Assembly (NCBI GenBank): GCA_902778895.1
Contig: CACYZF010000003.1
Coordinates: 67,798 to 131,797, forward strand
Direction: 5' to 3'
DNA: 64,000 nucleotides
Source: an uncultured bacterium
Lineage (GTDB): Bacteria > Verrucomicrobiota > Lentisphaeria > Victivallales > UBA1829
The notes beneath the pieces were generated by a model. The model saw only the letters and a program-made list of their open reading frames with translations, did not search any database and was not told the DNA's origin. Below, one piece after another: positions 21,591 through 29,774 of this stretch. Every line of letters starts with the position of its first letter. The first letter of the stretch is position 1. A program made the position numbers and the translations under genes.

Positions 21591-22613
21591 TCAGAACTGT
21601 TTGAGGAACCGCAGATCGTTGTCGGAGAAGATGCGCAGATCGCTGATGCGGTGTTTCAGCATGGTCAGGCGTTCCAGTCCGAACCCGAAGGCGAAGCCCT
21701 GGACTTCCTCCGGATCGTAGCCGACGTTGCGGAGCACGGCGGGATTCACCATGCCCGCGCCCATGATCTCGAGCCAGCCGGAGTTCTTGCAGACGCGGCA
21801 GCCCTTTCCGCCGCACATCACGCAGCTGAAATCGCATTCCACGCTGGGTTCCGTGAACGGGAAGAAGTGGGGACGCATGCGGACCTTGACGTCCGTGCCG
21901 AAGTATTCCTTCGCGAACTTCAGGATGGTACTGCGGAGGTCGGCCAGGGAGACGTCCCTGTCGATGTAGAGGCCTTCCAGCTGGTGGAAATGCACGCCGT
22001 GGGTGGCGTCCGGGGTGTCGCGGCGGTAGCAGCGGCCCGGGGAAACGATGCGCACGGGCGGCTTGGAGCCGAGCATGGTGCGGATCTGGACCGGGGAGGT
22101 CTGCGTGCGGAGGAGTCGTCCGTCGGGGAGGTAGAAGGTGTCCTGCGGGTCGCGGGACGGATGGTTCGCGGGGGCGTTCAGGGCGTCGAAGTTGTACCAG
22201 ACGGTCTCGAGTTCGGGACCGGAGACGGCGATGAAGCCCATGCGGCGGAAGATGGAGCAGCAGGCGTCGATGGTCTGGCTGATCGGGTGCTTGCGTCCGA
22301 ACGGCCAGGCGCGGCCGGGAAGGGTGACATCGACCGCGGGGGCCTCTTCGGCCTTCTTCTCGTTGATGCGGGCGCCGGCCTCGTTGAGGGCGGCCTGGAT
22401 GCCCTGTTTGGCCTCGTTGAAGGCCATGCCGGCGGCTTTCTTGTCTTCAGCCGGCAGTTTGCCCATCATCGGGCTGAGGGCGGTGATCGCGCCGTTCCGG
22501 CCCAGCGTGCGGTTCTTGACGGCTTCGACGTCGGCCGGAGTCGAGGCCGCGGACAACGCCGTTTTCGCGTCGGCCGTGATGGCCTGAAGCTTTTGCAGCA
22601 GTTCTTCCAGCAT
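21591..22613 (-). CDS. pheS: Phenylalanyl-tRNA synthetase alpha chain
   Basis: This 340-residue class II catalytic subunit has an N-terminal coiled-coil arm (1-90), then HPISQTIDACCSIFRRMGF, motif 2 in VSPGRCYRRDTPDATHGVHFHQLEGL, and motif 3 in GFAFGFGLERLTMLKHRISDLR. An insert with two Cys pairs (CVMCGGKGCRVC, about 246-257) looks like a small zinc-binding knuckle, seen in many bacterial PheS proteins. AGGAG precedes the ATG. A terminator-like hairpin lies about 30 bases upstream, so expression is probably set by readthrough from rplT. Confidence 0.97.
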   Translation of the reverse strand: MLEELLQKLQAITADAKTALSAASTPADVEAVKNRTLGRNGAITALSPMMGKLPAEDKKAAGMAFNEAKQGIQAALNEAGARINEKKAEEAPAVDVTLPGRAWPFGRKHPISQTIDACCSIFRRMGFIAVSGPELETVWYNFDALNAPANHPSRDPQDTFYLPDGRLLRTQTSPVQIRTMLGSKPPVRIVSPGRCYRRDTPDATHGVHFHQLEGLYIDRDVSLADLRSTILKFAKEYFGTDVKVRMRPHFFPFTEPSVECDFSCVMCGGKGCRVCKNSGWLEIMGAGMVNPAVLRNVGYDPEEVQGFAFGFGLERLTMLKHRISDLRIFSDNDLRFLKQF

Positions 22614-22640
22614 GTTGAAAACTCCTTAAAGGAAACTTGG

Positions 22641-22683
22641 AAAAAAAGAAAAACGCGGGCCTGCCGGTAGGCGGCAGCCCGCG
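22641..22683 (-). terminator. Terminator/attenuator between rplT and pheS
   Basis: Minus strand: CGCGGGC pairs with GCCCGCG (22654-22683; the inner arms TGCC and GGCA also pair), followed by TTTTTCTTTTTTT (22641-22653). This is a strong intrinsic terminator inside an operon. Confidence 0.75.
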
Positions 22684-22705
22684 AATCACAGATAATCTGT
22701 TTTGG

Positions 22706-22732
22706 GGACGCCCGGCACGGGGCGGGGCGTCC
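22706..22732 (-). promoter_or_regulatory. Second hairpin in the rplT-pheS gap
   Basis: The 8-bp stem GGACGCCC / GGGCGTCC has a GC-rich 11-base loop and lies just upstream of the terminator. No Phe-rich leader peptide is visible between rplT and the terminator. Confidence 0.5.
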
Positions 22733-22744
22733 GGATCGAGTTCG

Positions 22745-23095
22745 TCAGCAGGCGGCCTTTGCCTTTTCGAGCAGGGCCGTAAATGCCGCGGGATCCTTGA
22801 CTGCGAGGTCGGCGAGAACCTTGCGGTTCAGGTCGATGTTCGCCTTCTTGAGTCCGTCGATGAACTTGCTGTAGGTCGTGCCCTGGGCTCGGCAGGCGGC
22901 GTTGATACGCACCGTCCAGAGGCGGCGGTACTGGCGCTTTTTCTGCTTGCGTCCTTCGTAGGCGTGGACGTTCGCTTTGTCAACGGCATCGTAAGCTGTG
23001 CGGATGCGCTTGGAGCTGGCACCGTAGAAACCTTTTGCACGCTCAAGGACGCGTTTGCGGCGTTTTCTCGAATAAACAGCACAAGTAACTCTCAT
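22745..23095 (-). CDS. rplT: Large-subunit ribosomal protein L20
   Basis: The 116-residue L20 has the family N-terminus with basic helices ([25 protein letters not shown]), [17 protein letters not shown] and [17 protein letters not shown]. It is an early assembly protein of the 50S subunit and, in other bacteria, represses this operon by binding mRNA. It follows rpmI by 24 bases. AGGAG precedes the ATG. Confidence 0.97.
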   Translation of the reverse strand: MRVTCAVYSRKRRKRVLERAKGFYGASSKRIRTAYDAVDKANVHAYEGRKQKKRQYRRLWTVRINAACRAQGTTYSKFIDGLKKANIDLNRKVLADLAVKDPAAFTALLEKAKAAC

Positions 23096-23119
23096 GATGA
23101 TTTCTCCTGTTTTTCAAGC

Positions 23120-23317
23120 TCAGCCGTAGGGCAGGGCCTTTTTGATTCTCTGTGCATGGGCGGCGTCGAGCAGTCCGGCGTTGCGTTTCTGGCGCTTGTT
23201 CTTTCCGGATTTGTTCGTCATGAGGTGGCGGCGGCCCGGCTTCGTGAACTTGTAGCCGCCGGAGGCGGTGCGTTTCACGCGCTTGGCGATACTCTTGCGA
23301 GTCTTCATTTTCGGCAT
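23120..23317 (-). CDS. rpmI: Large-subunit ribosomal protein L35
   Basis: The 65-residue L35 begins MPKMKTRKSIAKRVKRTASGG and contains GRRHLMTNKSGKNKRQKR, the normal basic pattern and length. It lies between infC and rplT with AAGGAG before its ATG, as in most bacteria. Confidence 0.97.
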   Translation of the reverse strand: MPKMKTRKSIAKRVKRTASGGYKFTKPGRRHLMTNKSGKNKRQKRNAGLLDAAHAQRIKKALPYG

Positions 23318-23395
23318 CGTTTGGTCTCCTTATGTTAGAGTTTTTTCTCGACCGGACGGGCAGACGCCATCAGCCGTATCCGGCGGTTTTGTATA

Positions 23396-23908
23396 TCAGC
23401 CCTTCGGATTGAAGGACATATTGATGTTCTTTCCGAGCAGTTTCGCCGGCGCGTCGACGACGGCGATTTCCGCAAGGTCTTCCGTGATCCGGGTCACGAG
23501 TTCGAATCCCATCTCCGGGTGCGAGAGTTCGCGGCCCTTGAACGTGATCGTCACGCGCAGCTTGTTCCCTTCCCCCAGAAACTCCTTCGCATGATTGAGT
23601 TTGACCTCGTAGTCATGCGTGTCGATATGAAGGCGGAACTTAATCTCCTTCACCTTCTGGGCCTGCTGGTTCTTCTTCTGCTCCTTCAGCTTCTTCTTCT
23701 GTTCGTACAGGAGCTTCCCGAAGTCCATGATGCGGCAGACGGGCGGGTTGCTGTTTTCCGACACGAGCACGAGATCCAGATGCGCGTTCTGCGCGGCCTG
23801 ACATGCAGCCGCAAGCTTCATGACGCCCAGCTGTTCTCCGTCTGCCCCGATGACGCGCAGGGGCTTGTCGGAATACGCACGGTCATTGCTTTTCAGTAGC
23901 TTGGCGAT
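23396..23908 (-). CDS. infC: Translation initiation factor IF-3, apparent AUC start
   Basis: IF-3 keeps the ribosomal subunits apart and rejects non-canonical start codons. The C-terminal domain (PPVCRIMDFGKLLYEQKKK, then FRLHIDTHDYEVKL and VTITFKGRE) is complete. The first ATG (23821) would remove the N-terminal domain, but the frame continues upstream through RAYSDKPLRVIGADGEQLGV, which is authentic IF-3 sequence. The only well-placed initiator is ATC at 23906-23908, with GGAGGG eight bases before it. This gives 170 residues, normal for the family. E. coli infC uses AUU for autoregulation, so AUC here probably serves the same feedback. Confidence 0.9.
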   Translation of the reverse strand: MAKLLKSNDRAYSDKPLRVIGADGEQLGVMKLAAACQAAQNAHLDLVLVSENSNPPVCRIMDFGKLLYEQKKKLKEQKKNQQAQKVKEIKFRLHIDTHDYEVKLNHAKEFLGEGNKLRVTITFKGRELSHPEMGFELVTRITEDLAEIAVVDAPAKLLGKNINMSFNPKG

Positions 23909-23922
23909 GGTAAACGCCCTCC
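23906..23922 (-). promoter_or_regulatory. infC ribosome-binding site and AUC initiator
   Basis: GGAGGG (23917-23922) lies eight bases before ATC (23906-23908). The nearby ATG inside this segment is in another frame and hits a stop after 13 codons. Confidence 0.75.
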
Positions 23923-23986
23923 ATGTGAGTTGATACGGATGCTTCCGCCGCGGCGGCGAAAGCGCACGGACTAATAATATAGCACA

Positions 23987-25714
23987 TCAAAGCTTGTTTT
24001 CAAGCTCCGACTGTAATTTTTTGATGAAAGTTTCCAGATCCATGGCGCCGAGCTGGTCCTCTCTGCGGGAGCGGACGGCCATCGTGCCTTCGGTCTGTTC
24101 CTTCTCGCCGATCACGGCCATGAACGGAATGCGCTGCAGGCGGGCGTCCTTGATCTTGGCGCCCATGCTCTCGGAGCGGACGTCGCACAGGACCTGGAAT
24201 CCGGCCTTGCGGAGGCCGTCGGCGACCTTCTGCGCGTATTCATGCTGTTTCTCGGTGATCGGGATCACGCACACCTGGGTCGGGGCCAGCCACAGCGGGA
24301 ACGCGCCCGCGTAATGCTCGACCAGGATGCCGAAGAAGCGTTCCAGCGAACCGAAGAGGGCGCGATGGACCATGTAAGGCTGATGCAGCGCACCGTCCGC
24401 GCCGACGTACGTGATGCCGAAGCGTTCCGGCAGGTTGAAGTCGAACTGGATCGTGGAGGTCTGCCATTCGCGGCCGATCGCGTCCTTGATCTTGAGGTCG
24501 ATCTTCGGGCCGTAGAATGCGCCGCCGCCCTCGTCCACTTCGTATTCGAGGCCGCAGCCTTCGATGGCCTGGACGAGCGACTTCTGCGCCTGTTCCCAGC
24601 GGGCCGGATCGCCGACCGCTTTGGCGGGACGGGTGGAGAGGTACGCCTTGATCTCCGGGAACCCGAAGGTCTTCCAGATGTAGAGGCAGAATTCGAGGAC
24701 TTCCTTGATCTCGCTCTCGATCTGTTCCGGGGTGCAGATGATGTGCGCATCGTCCTGCGTGAAACCGCGGACGCGCATCAGGCCGTGGAGCACGCCGCTC
24801 TTCTCGTAGCGGTACACGGTGCCGAGTTCGGCCCAGCGGCAGGGGAGCTCGCGGTAGGAACGCACGCGGCTCTTGTATATCTCGATGTGGAACGGGCAGT
24901 TCATGGGCTTGGCGTAGTAGTCGAACTCGTCGATCTGCATCGGGGAGTACATGCTCTCCTTGTAGAATCCGAGGTGTCCGCTGGTCTCCCAGAGCTGGCT
25001 GCGGCCGATATGCGGCGTGTACAGCAGGTCATAGCCGTGCGCCAGGTGCTCCTTGCGCCAGAACGTCTCGATGACGTTGCGGATGTAGGCTCCTTTCGGA
25101 TGCCACAGCACGAGGCCAGGTCCGACCATTTCGGAAATGCTGAAGAGGTCGAGTTCCTTGCCGAGACGGCGATGGTCGCGCTTCTTGGCTTCCTCGATGC
25201 GCTGGAGATACGCCTTGAGTTCCTTCTTGTCGGCGAACGCGGTGCCGTAGATGCGCTGGAGCATCGGGTTCTTCTCGTCGCCGCGGTAGTAGGAACCGGC
25301 GACGGAGAGCAGTTTGAACGCGCCGATCTCGTTGGTGTTGGCGACGTGCGGACCGCGGCAAAGGTCGGTGAAATCGCCGCAGATATAGAACGTGATCTCG
25401 CTGTCGTCCGGGATGTCGGCGAGGCGTTCGAGCTTGTAGTTCTGGCCGCGTCCGGCGAGGAACGCATGGGCGTCTTCCCGGGTCATGACCTTGCGTTCGA
25501 ACGGGAGATGCGCCTTGGCGATCTCTTCCATTTTCGCTTCGATCTTCGCCAGATCGTCGACGGTGAGGCGGGTTTCCAGGTCGAAGTCGTAGTAGAAGCC
25601 GTCCTCGGTCGACGGACCGATGTCGAATTTAGCGTTCGGGTAAAGTTCCTGCACCGCCGCCGCCATCACGTGGGCCGCGCTGTGCCGAATGGTTTCCAAC
25701 GGGTATTTTCCCAT
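23987..25714 (-). CDS. thrS: Threonyl-tRNA synthetase lacking the TGS domain
   Basis: The 575-residue class II synthetase charges tRNA-Thr. It opens directly at the editing (SAD) domain, with HSAAHVMAAAVQELYP near residue 11. Then come the catalytic core (MNCPFHIEIYK zinc/active-site segment, GTVYRYEKSGVLHGLMRVRGFTQDD, HQPYMVHRALFGSLERFFGILVEHY) and the C-terminal anticodon-binding domain. The roughly 60-residue N-terminal TGS domain of E. coli ThrRS is absent. Shortened bacterial forms exist, and no in-frame TGS-like sequence is seen upstream. AGGA precedes the ATG, and a promoter lies 54-82 bases upstream. It heads the infC-pheT operon. Confidence 0.96.
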   Translation of the reverse strand: MGKYPLETIRHSAAHVMAAAVQELYPNAKFDIGPSTEDGFYYDFDLETRLTVDDLAKIEAKMEEIAKAHLPFERKVMTREDAHAFLAGRGQNYKLERLADIPDDSEITFYICGDFTDLCRGPHVANTNEIGAFKLLSVAGSYYRGDEKNPMLQRIYGTAFADKKELKAYLQRIEEAKKRDHRRLGKELDLFSISEMVGPGLVLWHPKGAYIRNVIETFWRKEHLAHGYDLLYTPHIGRSQLWETSGHLGFYKESMYSPMQIDEFDYYAKPMNCPFHIEIYKSRVRSYRELPCRWAELGTVYRYEKSGVLHGLMRVRGFTQDDAHIICTPEQIESEIKEVLEFCLYIWKTFGFPEIKAYLSTRPAKAVGDPARWEQAQKSLVQAIEGCGLEYEVDEGGGAFYGPKIDLKIKDAIGREWQTSTIQFDFNLPERFGITYVGADGALHQPYMVHRALFGSLERFFGILVEHYAGAFPLWLAPTQVCVIPITEKQHEYAQKVADGLRKAGFQVLCDVRSESMGAKIKDARLQRIPFMAVIGEKEQTEGTMAVRSRREDQLGAMDLETFIKKLQSELENKL

Positions 25715-25767
25715 TTGAGTTTCCTCGCGAGTATGTGATTGATGAATTTATAGACAGATATTCAATT

Positions 25768-25796
25768 AATATACACGTGTTTCAGAGAAAATGCAA
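25768..25796 (-). promoter_or_regulatory. Promoter for thrS-infC-rpmI-rplT-pheST
   Basis: Minus strand: TTGCAT (25791-25796), 17 bases, TATATT (25768-25773). Confidence 0.65.
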
Positions 25797-25871
25797 GCCG
25801 CCGCCCTGCCCCGCCAGGCGAAAAACCGCGTTTTTGCCTGAAATGACACGGAGATTTGATGTCCGCCCGGG

Positions 25872-28800
25872 TCAGAATTTCTTCGGGATGGCGGACAGCG
25901 GCACGGCGGACAGGGCCGCCTGAAGCGTCGCGGGGGTCGCTTTCTGAACTGTGGGAAGCTCCGGGGTCCAGGCTGCAATGCGCGCCTCCTGCACCAGCAG
26001 GAAGAAGTCGAAGAAGGGACGGCAGTCCTCCAGGCTGACTCCGGCGTCGTACAACAGGTGGAATTTGTCGATGAACGGCGTGACCGCCTCGCCTTTCGTG
26101 CGGTCGCGTCCGTAGGACTGGTCGGCACGTTCGAGGCGCACCCGGAGCGCACGCAGATAACGCGGATAGCGCGCCACGGCGTCGGGCGTCCGCAGGAATC
26201 CCTTGCGAAACAGCACGGCGAGCTGGCGGTTCACGTCGGAATCGGTGAAGGAATCCGCCGGGAGGTCGCCCAGGCGGCGTTCGACGGGCTCGTACACGGA
26301 CAGCATCTGAAGCAGGGCCGAAACGTCCTCGCGCACGACGTCCGCCAGCCGGTTCCGCAGGCGCAGACACGCATCGTCGAACGCCTTCGCGTCGCGGATG
26401 GACTCCGGCGGACATCCGGTGGCGCGTGCGACGGCATTGTCGATCAGGTCGGCACGCCAGTCCGGATCGTCCGGGAAGAACTCGTGTTCCAGCGAACGGC
26501 CGAGTTTCGCGTAACTCCGCATATGCGTGAACATCTCCGGGTAGCGGATGCGGAAGAGGGTCAGGACGGCGCGCCGGTGCGCGGCGCGCGCCTCGGCCTC
26601 GTCCAGGAAAAGCACGCAGCCGATGCTCTGTCCCCCCTGTTCCCGGAAGAAGCCGGGGTAGACTTCGCGTCCCTTGCCGTGATTCAGGCGGACGGAGACA
26701 GGCAGTTCGGGGAGGCTGTCCGGCCAGGCGGTCTCGCCGTGGAGTTCCCATTTGCGGGCGGCGGCGTGGCGGCTGGACACGGTCTCGGCGGAATCGTCCG
26801 TTTCGGGCAGGTCGCGGATCACGCGGAGGAGCTTGCCGTGATCGTTCAGAATCGCAAATTTGAGGATGAGAAACTCCGGCAGTTCGATGTCATCGAACGC
26901 GGATTCGTCGATATCGCAGCCGCGGAAGGTCCGCAGGAACGACGCGAGCACGCGCGGCAGGTTGCGCGCAGGGTAGATTTCGCCGTGTTTCATCCCGTCC
27001 AGAAACGCCTCGACGCATTCGTCCAGCGGCAGCAGTTTCTTGCGTTCGGTCTTGGTGAGCGAACGGAACATGTAGTCGAGCTTCATGCGGAGGAATCCGG
27101 GCACGAGGTATTCGGCGGCGGCGCGCGGGAAAAGGTTCATGTGCGCTTCCGGCAGATACACCGTGATGCCGTCGTCCTCCTCGCCCGGGTCATAGACATA
27201 TTCCAGCCGGTAGCTCTCGCCCTCGGCCTCCAGGCGGTCCGGGAAATCGGCGTCCGGCAGGGAGTCCGGCGGAATCAGCGCGATGTCCTCCGGCTTCGGG
27301 TCATACGGATGATGCCGCCTGGTCCAGTCCCTGCGGATGTCGGACACGCTGCACATCCACGGCGGCAGGACGCGCAGGAAATGCTGTTCAAGCGCATAAA
27401 GGTCGACCACGGAGCCGGAACGCCGGAGTTTCGCCTCGAATGTGTGCAAACGGCGCACCAGTTCATTGCAGCGCACCAGCCACGGCGCGGCGGGTTCCTT
27501 GATCCGGCAAGGCACCAGCGCCTCCTTGATAAAAACGGCCCGCGCGGCATCCCGGTCGACGCGTCCGTAGTGGCAGCGGCGGCCCGGATGGATCGGGAGC
27601 GCCCCGGCGAAGACGCGTTCGCGGGCGAACACGAACCCGCTGACCTCGTCCCAGGCGATGCGGTCGTAGGTACGGGAACACAGCTCCGGCGCGATCTCCT
27701 CCAGCCAGACGCCCTCGACCACGGCACAGCAGCGTCCGAAGACGCGGCTGGTCTCCATGATCGTGAAACACAGGAGCCATTCCGGCGCTTTTTTGAGCTT
27801 TGCGAGCGCGGAGCCGGGGAAGATGCTGAACATGCGGCCCGTACGGTCGAAATACTGTTTCTTCTCCGGGTCCCAGCACGCCAGACGACGCGGCAGGCCG
27901 CCCATGAGGGATTTGTGGATCGGGTCGGACCGGTCCGCGCGGAGTTCGATTTCGAGGGATTCAAGTTCGGTTTCCGGCTGGAGGTATTCGAGCAGGTCGG
28001 CGCACAGGTTGCGCCACTCCTGCATGCGGCGGAAGTTCAGGTAGTTGGCGCGGCAGAACTTGCGGAACTGCGATTTGGAGACGCGGAACGCCTCGTCCGC
28101 TGCGAGCCACAGCTTCACGATGCTCAGGAAATCCGATTCCGGCACATCGAACTGACGCTGCGCCGAGTCAGCCTCCTTCGCCTTTTCGAAGGGACGTTCG
28201 CGCGGGTCCTGCATCGACAGGAATGCCGCGATCAGCAGAATTTCCGGCAGGACGCCGCGGTCGACGCCGTCGAGCAGGATGCGTCCGAGGCGCGGCCCGA
28301 CGGGGAGTTCCGCCAGACGCTGTCCCTCGTCCGTGAGCGCGCCGGAGGCGTCGATGGCGTGCAGGTCGGTCAATGTGGTCAGGCCCTCGCGGATCAACTG
28401 GGGCGACGGCGGGTCGACGAACGGAAACTGCACGATCGGGGGGAGTTTCAGCGCGGCCATCTGGAGAATAACGCCGGCCAGGGACGCGCGCTGGATTTCC
28501 GGCGGCGTGAACTCGGCCGCGTCGGCAAGCGTTTCCTCGGAGCAGAGGTGCACGCACACGCCGTCCTGTTCGCGTCCGCAACGGCCGCGCCGCTGCATGG
28601 CGCTCGCACGGGAAATACCCTCGATGCGGAGCTCCTGGATGCCGCTTTTCGGGTTGTAACGGGAGAGGCGGACCAGCCCGGAATCGACCACATAGCGGAT
28701 GCCGGGGATCGTGATGGACGTCTCCGCCACGTTCGTCGCGAGCACGATCCGGCGGTTCGAGGACTGCGGCGCGAAGATGCGTTCCTGTTCGGCCGCGCTC

Positions 28801-29774
28801 ATTCGTCCGAAGAGCGGCAAAATCTCGGTGTGGGGGTAGTCGCGGCCGGTCAGCATGTCGGCGCAGTCGCGGATTTCGCGTTCGCCGGGCAGAAAAACGA
28901 GGATGCCGCCGCGTTCGCCCGCGTCGAGCAGGTATTCCACGCCGCGCGCGACGGATTCCGCCAGCTCCTCGTCCTGAAGCGGTTCCAGCCAGACGTCCTC
29001 GACCGGGTACACGCGGCCGCCGACCTCGATGACCGGGGCGTCGCCGAAGAACGACGCGATGCGGGCGGCGTCGAGCGTGGCGGACGAGATGATCACGCGG
29101 AGTTCGGGACGGCGCGCGAGGAGGAGCTTCATGTATCCGAGCAGGAAGTCGATGTTGAGGGAGCGCTCGTGCACCTCGTCCAGGATGATGCAGTCGTATT
29201 GGTAAAGCTTCGGGTCGTTCTGCGTTTCCGCCAGCAGGATGCCGTCCGTCATGAACTTGACGACCGTGGAGTCGTCCGTGCGGTCGTCGAACCGCACCTG
29301 ATACCCGATCTCGTGCCCGCAGGTGCAGCCCGTTTCGTTCGAGAGCCGGCGGGCAAGCGCGGATGCGGCAATCCTGCGCGGCTGGGTGCAGCCGATCCGT
29401 CCGGCGCGCCCGAATCCCTCCAGCAGGGCAGCCTTCGGGAGCTGGGTCGTCTTGCCGGAACCCGTTGTGCCGCAAACGACGATGACCTGATGCGATTTCA
29501 GCGCGGTGCGGATCTCCGGGATCTTCGCGGTGATCGGAAGGTTCTCGGGGAACTCGCAGCGGATGCGGGACGCAGACGGGACGAGCGAACGTTTTTTCGC
29601 CGTCTCAAGCAGACGGAAAAACTCTTCGCGCTTTGATTCCGCCGCCTCGGAATCGCTGTCCAGAAGGTCAAGGAATGCGCGGCGGCGTTTGCTCAGGCGG
29701 GCTCGGTCGATCAGACGCAGCGCGGACCAGATACGCGCGATTTCCCGCCGGACCTGGCGCGGGTCGGTACTCAT
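25872..29774 (-). CDS. hrpA: ATP-dependent RNA helicase HrpA
   Basis: This is a 1300-residue DEAH-box helicase of HrpA length. Walker A GTTGSGKTT is at 102-110, DEVH at 199-202 and SAT in the strand after it. The RecA2 motifs (TNVAETSITI and QRRGRCGR), the helicase-associated HA2/OB segments and the long C-terminal DUF3418-type region complete the family layout. In E. coli HrpA acts on mRNA processing and stalled ribosomes. Its ATG overlaps the stop of the upstream glycosyltransferase (ATGA), which fixes the start and argues for coupling. Open frames upstream in this frame belong to the glycosyltransferase region. Opposite-strand open frames are shadows. Confidence 0.93.
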   Translation of the reverse strand: MSTDPRQVRREIARIWSALRLIDRARLSKRRRAFLDLLDSDSEAAESKREEFFRLLETAKKRSLVPSASRIRCEFPENLPITAKIPEIRTALKSHQVIVVCGTTGSGKTTQLPKAALLEGFGRAGRIGCTQPRRIAASALARRLSNETGCTCGHEIGYQVRFDDRTDDSTVVKFMTDGILLAETQNDPKLYQYDCIILDEVHERSLNIDFLLGYMKLLLARRPELRVIISSATLDAARIASFFGDAPVIEVGGRVYPVEDVWLEPLQDEELAESVARGVEYLLDAGERGGILVFLPGEREIRDCADMLTGRDYPHTEILPLFGRMSAAEQERIFAPQSSNRRIVLATNVAETSITIPGIRYVVDSGLVRLSRYNPKSGIQELRIEGISRASAMQRRGRCGREQDGVCVHLCSEETLADAAEFTPPEIQRASLAGVILQMAALKLPPIVQFPFVDPPSPQLIREGLTTLTDLHAIDASGALTDEGQRLAELPVGPRLGRILLDGVDRGVLPEILLIAAFLSMQDPRERPFEKAKEADSAQRQFDVPESDFLSIVKLWLAADEAFRVSKSQFRKFCRANYLNFRRMQEWRNLCADLLEYLQPETELESLEIELRADRSDPIHKSLMGGLPRRLACWDPEKKQYFDRTGRMFSIFPGSALAKLKKAPEWLLCFTIMETSRVFGRCCAVVEGVWLEEIAPELCSRTYDRIAWDEVSGFVFARERVFAGALPIHPGRRCHYGRVDRDAARAVFIKEALVPCRIKEPAAPWLVRCNELVRRLHTFEAKLRRSGSVVDLYALEQHFLRVLPPWMCSVSDIRRDWTRRHHPYDPKPEDIALIPPDSLPDADFPDRLEAEGESYRLEYVYDPGEEDDGITVYLPEAHMNLFPRAAAEYLVPGFLRMKLDYMFRSLTKTERKKLLPLDECVEAFLDGMKHGEIYPARNLPRVLASFLRTFRGCDIDESAFDDIELPEFLILKFAILNDHGKLLRVIRDLPETDDSAETVSSRHAAARKWELHGETAWPDSLPELPVSVRLNHGKGREVYPGFFREQGGQSIGCVLFLDEAEARAAHRRAVLTLFRIRYPEMFTHMRSYAKLGRSLEHEFFPDDPDWRADLIDNAVARATGCPPESIRDAKAFDDACLRLRNRLADVVREDVSALLQMLSVYEPVERRLGDLPADSFTDSDVNRQLAVLFRKGFLRTPDAVARYPRYLRALRVRLERADQSYGRDRTKGEAVTPFIDKFHLLYDAGVSLEDCRPFFDFFLLVQEARIAAWTPELPTVQKATPATLQAALSAVPLSAIPKKF

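Noticed and set aside
19149..22670. Very long open frame opposite pheS-pheT (and similar ones opposite groEL, dnaK, thrS, hrpA, fhs and priA)
   Set aside because: These are compositional shadows of GC-rich genes. Their Glu/Asp/Gly-rich translations have no family motifs, while the other strand encodes complete, recognisable proteins.
23819..23821. First ATG as infC start
   Set aside because: It would delete conserved IF-3 N-terminal sequence and has no Shine-Dalgarno.
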